From: CAWBBA01 sp963741625
GTDB taxonomy: Bacteria > Desulfobacterota > Desulfomonilia > Desulfomonilales > Desulfomonilaceae
Direction of reading: 5' to 3'
Length of the DNA stretch: 64,000 nt
NCBI GenBank assembly: GCA_963741625.1
Contig: CAVUIT010000020.1
Coordinates: 62,001-126,000 of the forward strand
Shown: positions 63,917-64,000 of the stretch, one piece after another
How the letters are laid out: the number at the start of each line of letters is the position of its first letter
How positions within the stretch are numbered: position 1 is the stretch's first letter
Made by a program: the position numbers and the translations under genes
The notes under the pieces: generated by a model
What the model was told of the DNA's origin: nothing
Database searches by the model: none
What the model saw: the letters and a program-made list of their open reading frames with translations, nothing else

Positions 63917-63946
63917 ATATTAATTTTAGTGTGTGCCGCTCGTCAA
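63917..63946 (-). promoter_or_regulatory. Candidate hisS promoter
   Basis: Minus strand TTGACG (63946-63941), 18-base spacer, TAATAT (63922-63917). The -10 is imperfect, but the region down to the start codon is very AT-rich, as expected of a promoter. Drives hisS-aspS. Confidence 0.4.
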
Positions 63947-64000
63947 GTGGCCGTGCAAATTTGAGGAACGTATTGAGCTATCCAGTTTCAGCGGGCCGCT

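Overview
The window reads as chromosomal DNA of a sulfate-reducing deltaproteobacterium (Desulfobacterota, compatible with a Desulfomonile/Syntrophobacter-like lineage). The main evidence is a complete aprBA-qmoABC block on the minus strand (33485 to 26265), which carries electrons from the quinone pool to APS reduction. Supporting evidence is a split ATP synthase in which only the F0 genes are present (atpZ-atpI-atpB-atpE), an HMG-lyase-like synthase of the Re-citrate/homocitrate type, and many Fe-S proteins. No rRNA, tRNA or CRISPR array is visible.

Layout. 1-375 is the start of an IS630-type transposase gene that runs off the left edge. 745-6066 is a recent tandem duplication of about 2.7 kb carrying ispD and a MltD-like lytic transglycosylase; both ispD copies are open, while the left transglycosylase is decaying. 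A TPR gene lies upstream of it, followed by a B12-binding radical SAM protein. 9.2-16.3 kb holds a polyprenyl diphosphate synthase, a BamD-like lipoprotein, an NFACT/RqcH protein, dcd, an O-methyltransferase, a TetR regulator with a clear promoter/operator, and a QueG-like Fe-S protein fused to SCP2. 16.3-25.6 kb holds a DUF362 ferredoxin, purB, then a three-gene set (Csd6-like L,D-transpeptidase, membrane coiled-coil protein, Csd4/M99-like carboxypeptidase) that resembles the peptidoglycan-trimming cell-shape enzymes of Helicobacter and Campylobacter, and panC-panD behind a leader with an attenuator-like hairpin.

26-33.5 kb is qmoCBA-aprAB. 34-37.1 kb is an operon of a SEC-C/TPR protein, a cysteine-cluster protein and an exported HEAT-repeat protein with an in-frame UGA. 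37.4-41.8 kb encodes topoisomerase IV (parC-parE). 42.3-44.5 kb encodes two proteins that share a helical domain plus zinc ribbon. 44.9-49.5 kb has two ferritin-like proteins and an RND permease. 50.3-52.0 kb is F0 ATP synthase; 53.0-55.8 kb is rpsF-rpsR-rplI-dnaB; 55.9-58.6 kb holds RidA, RraA-like and a pentapeptide-repeat channel-like protein; 58.8-63.9 kb is hisS-aspS followed by a synthase fused to a Cache sensor domain.

Two general properties matter to the reader. First, intergenic DNA is rich in palindromic dispersed repeats of several families. Second, at least eight otherwise well-conserved genes (bamD, NFACT, the QueG-like gene, aprA, rpsF, the pentapeptide gene, hisS, the transglycosylase) are interrupted by single-base frameshifts. 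Because several are essential single-copy genes, I treat most of these as probable sequence errors and annotate the full gene span.
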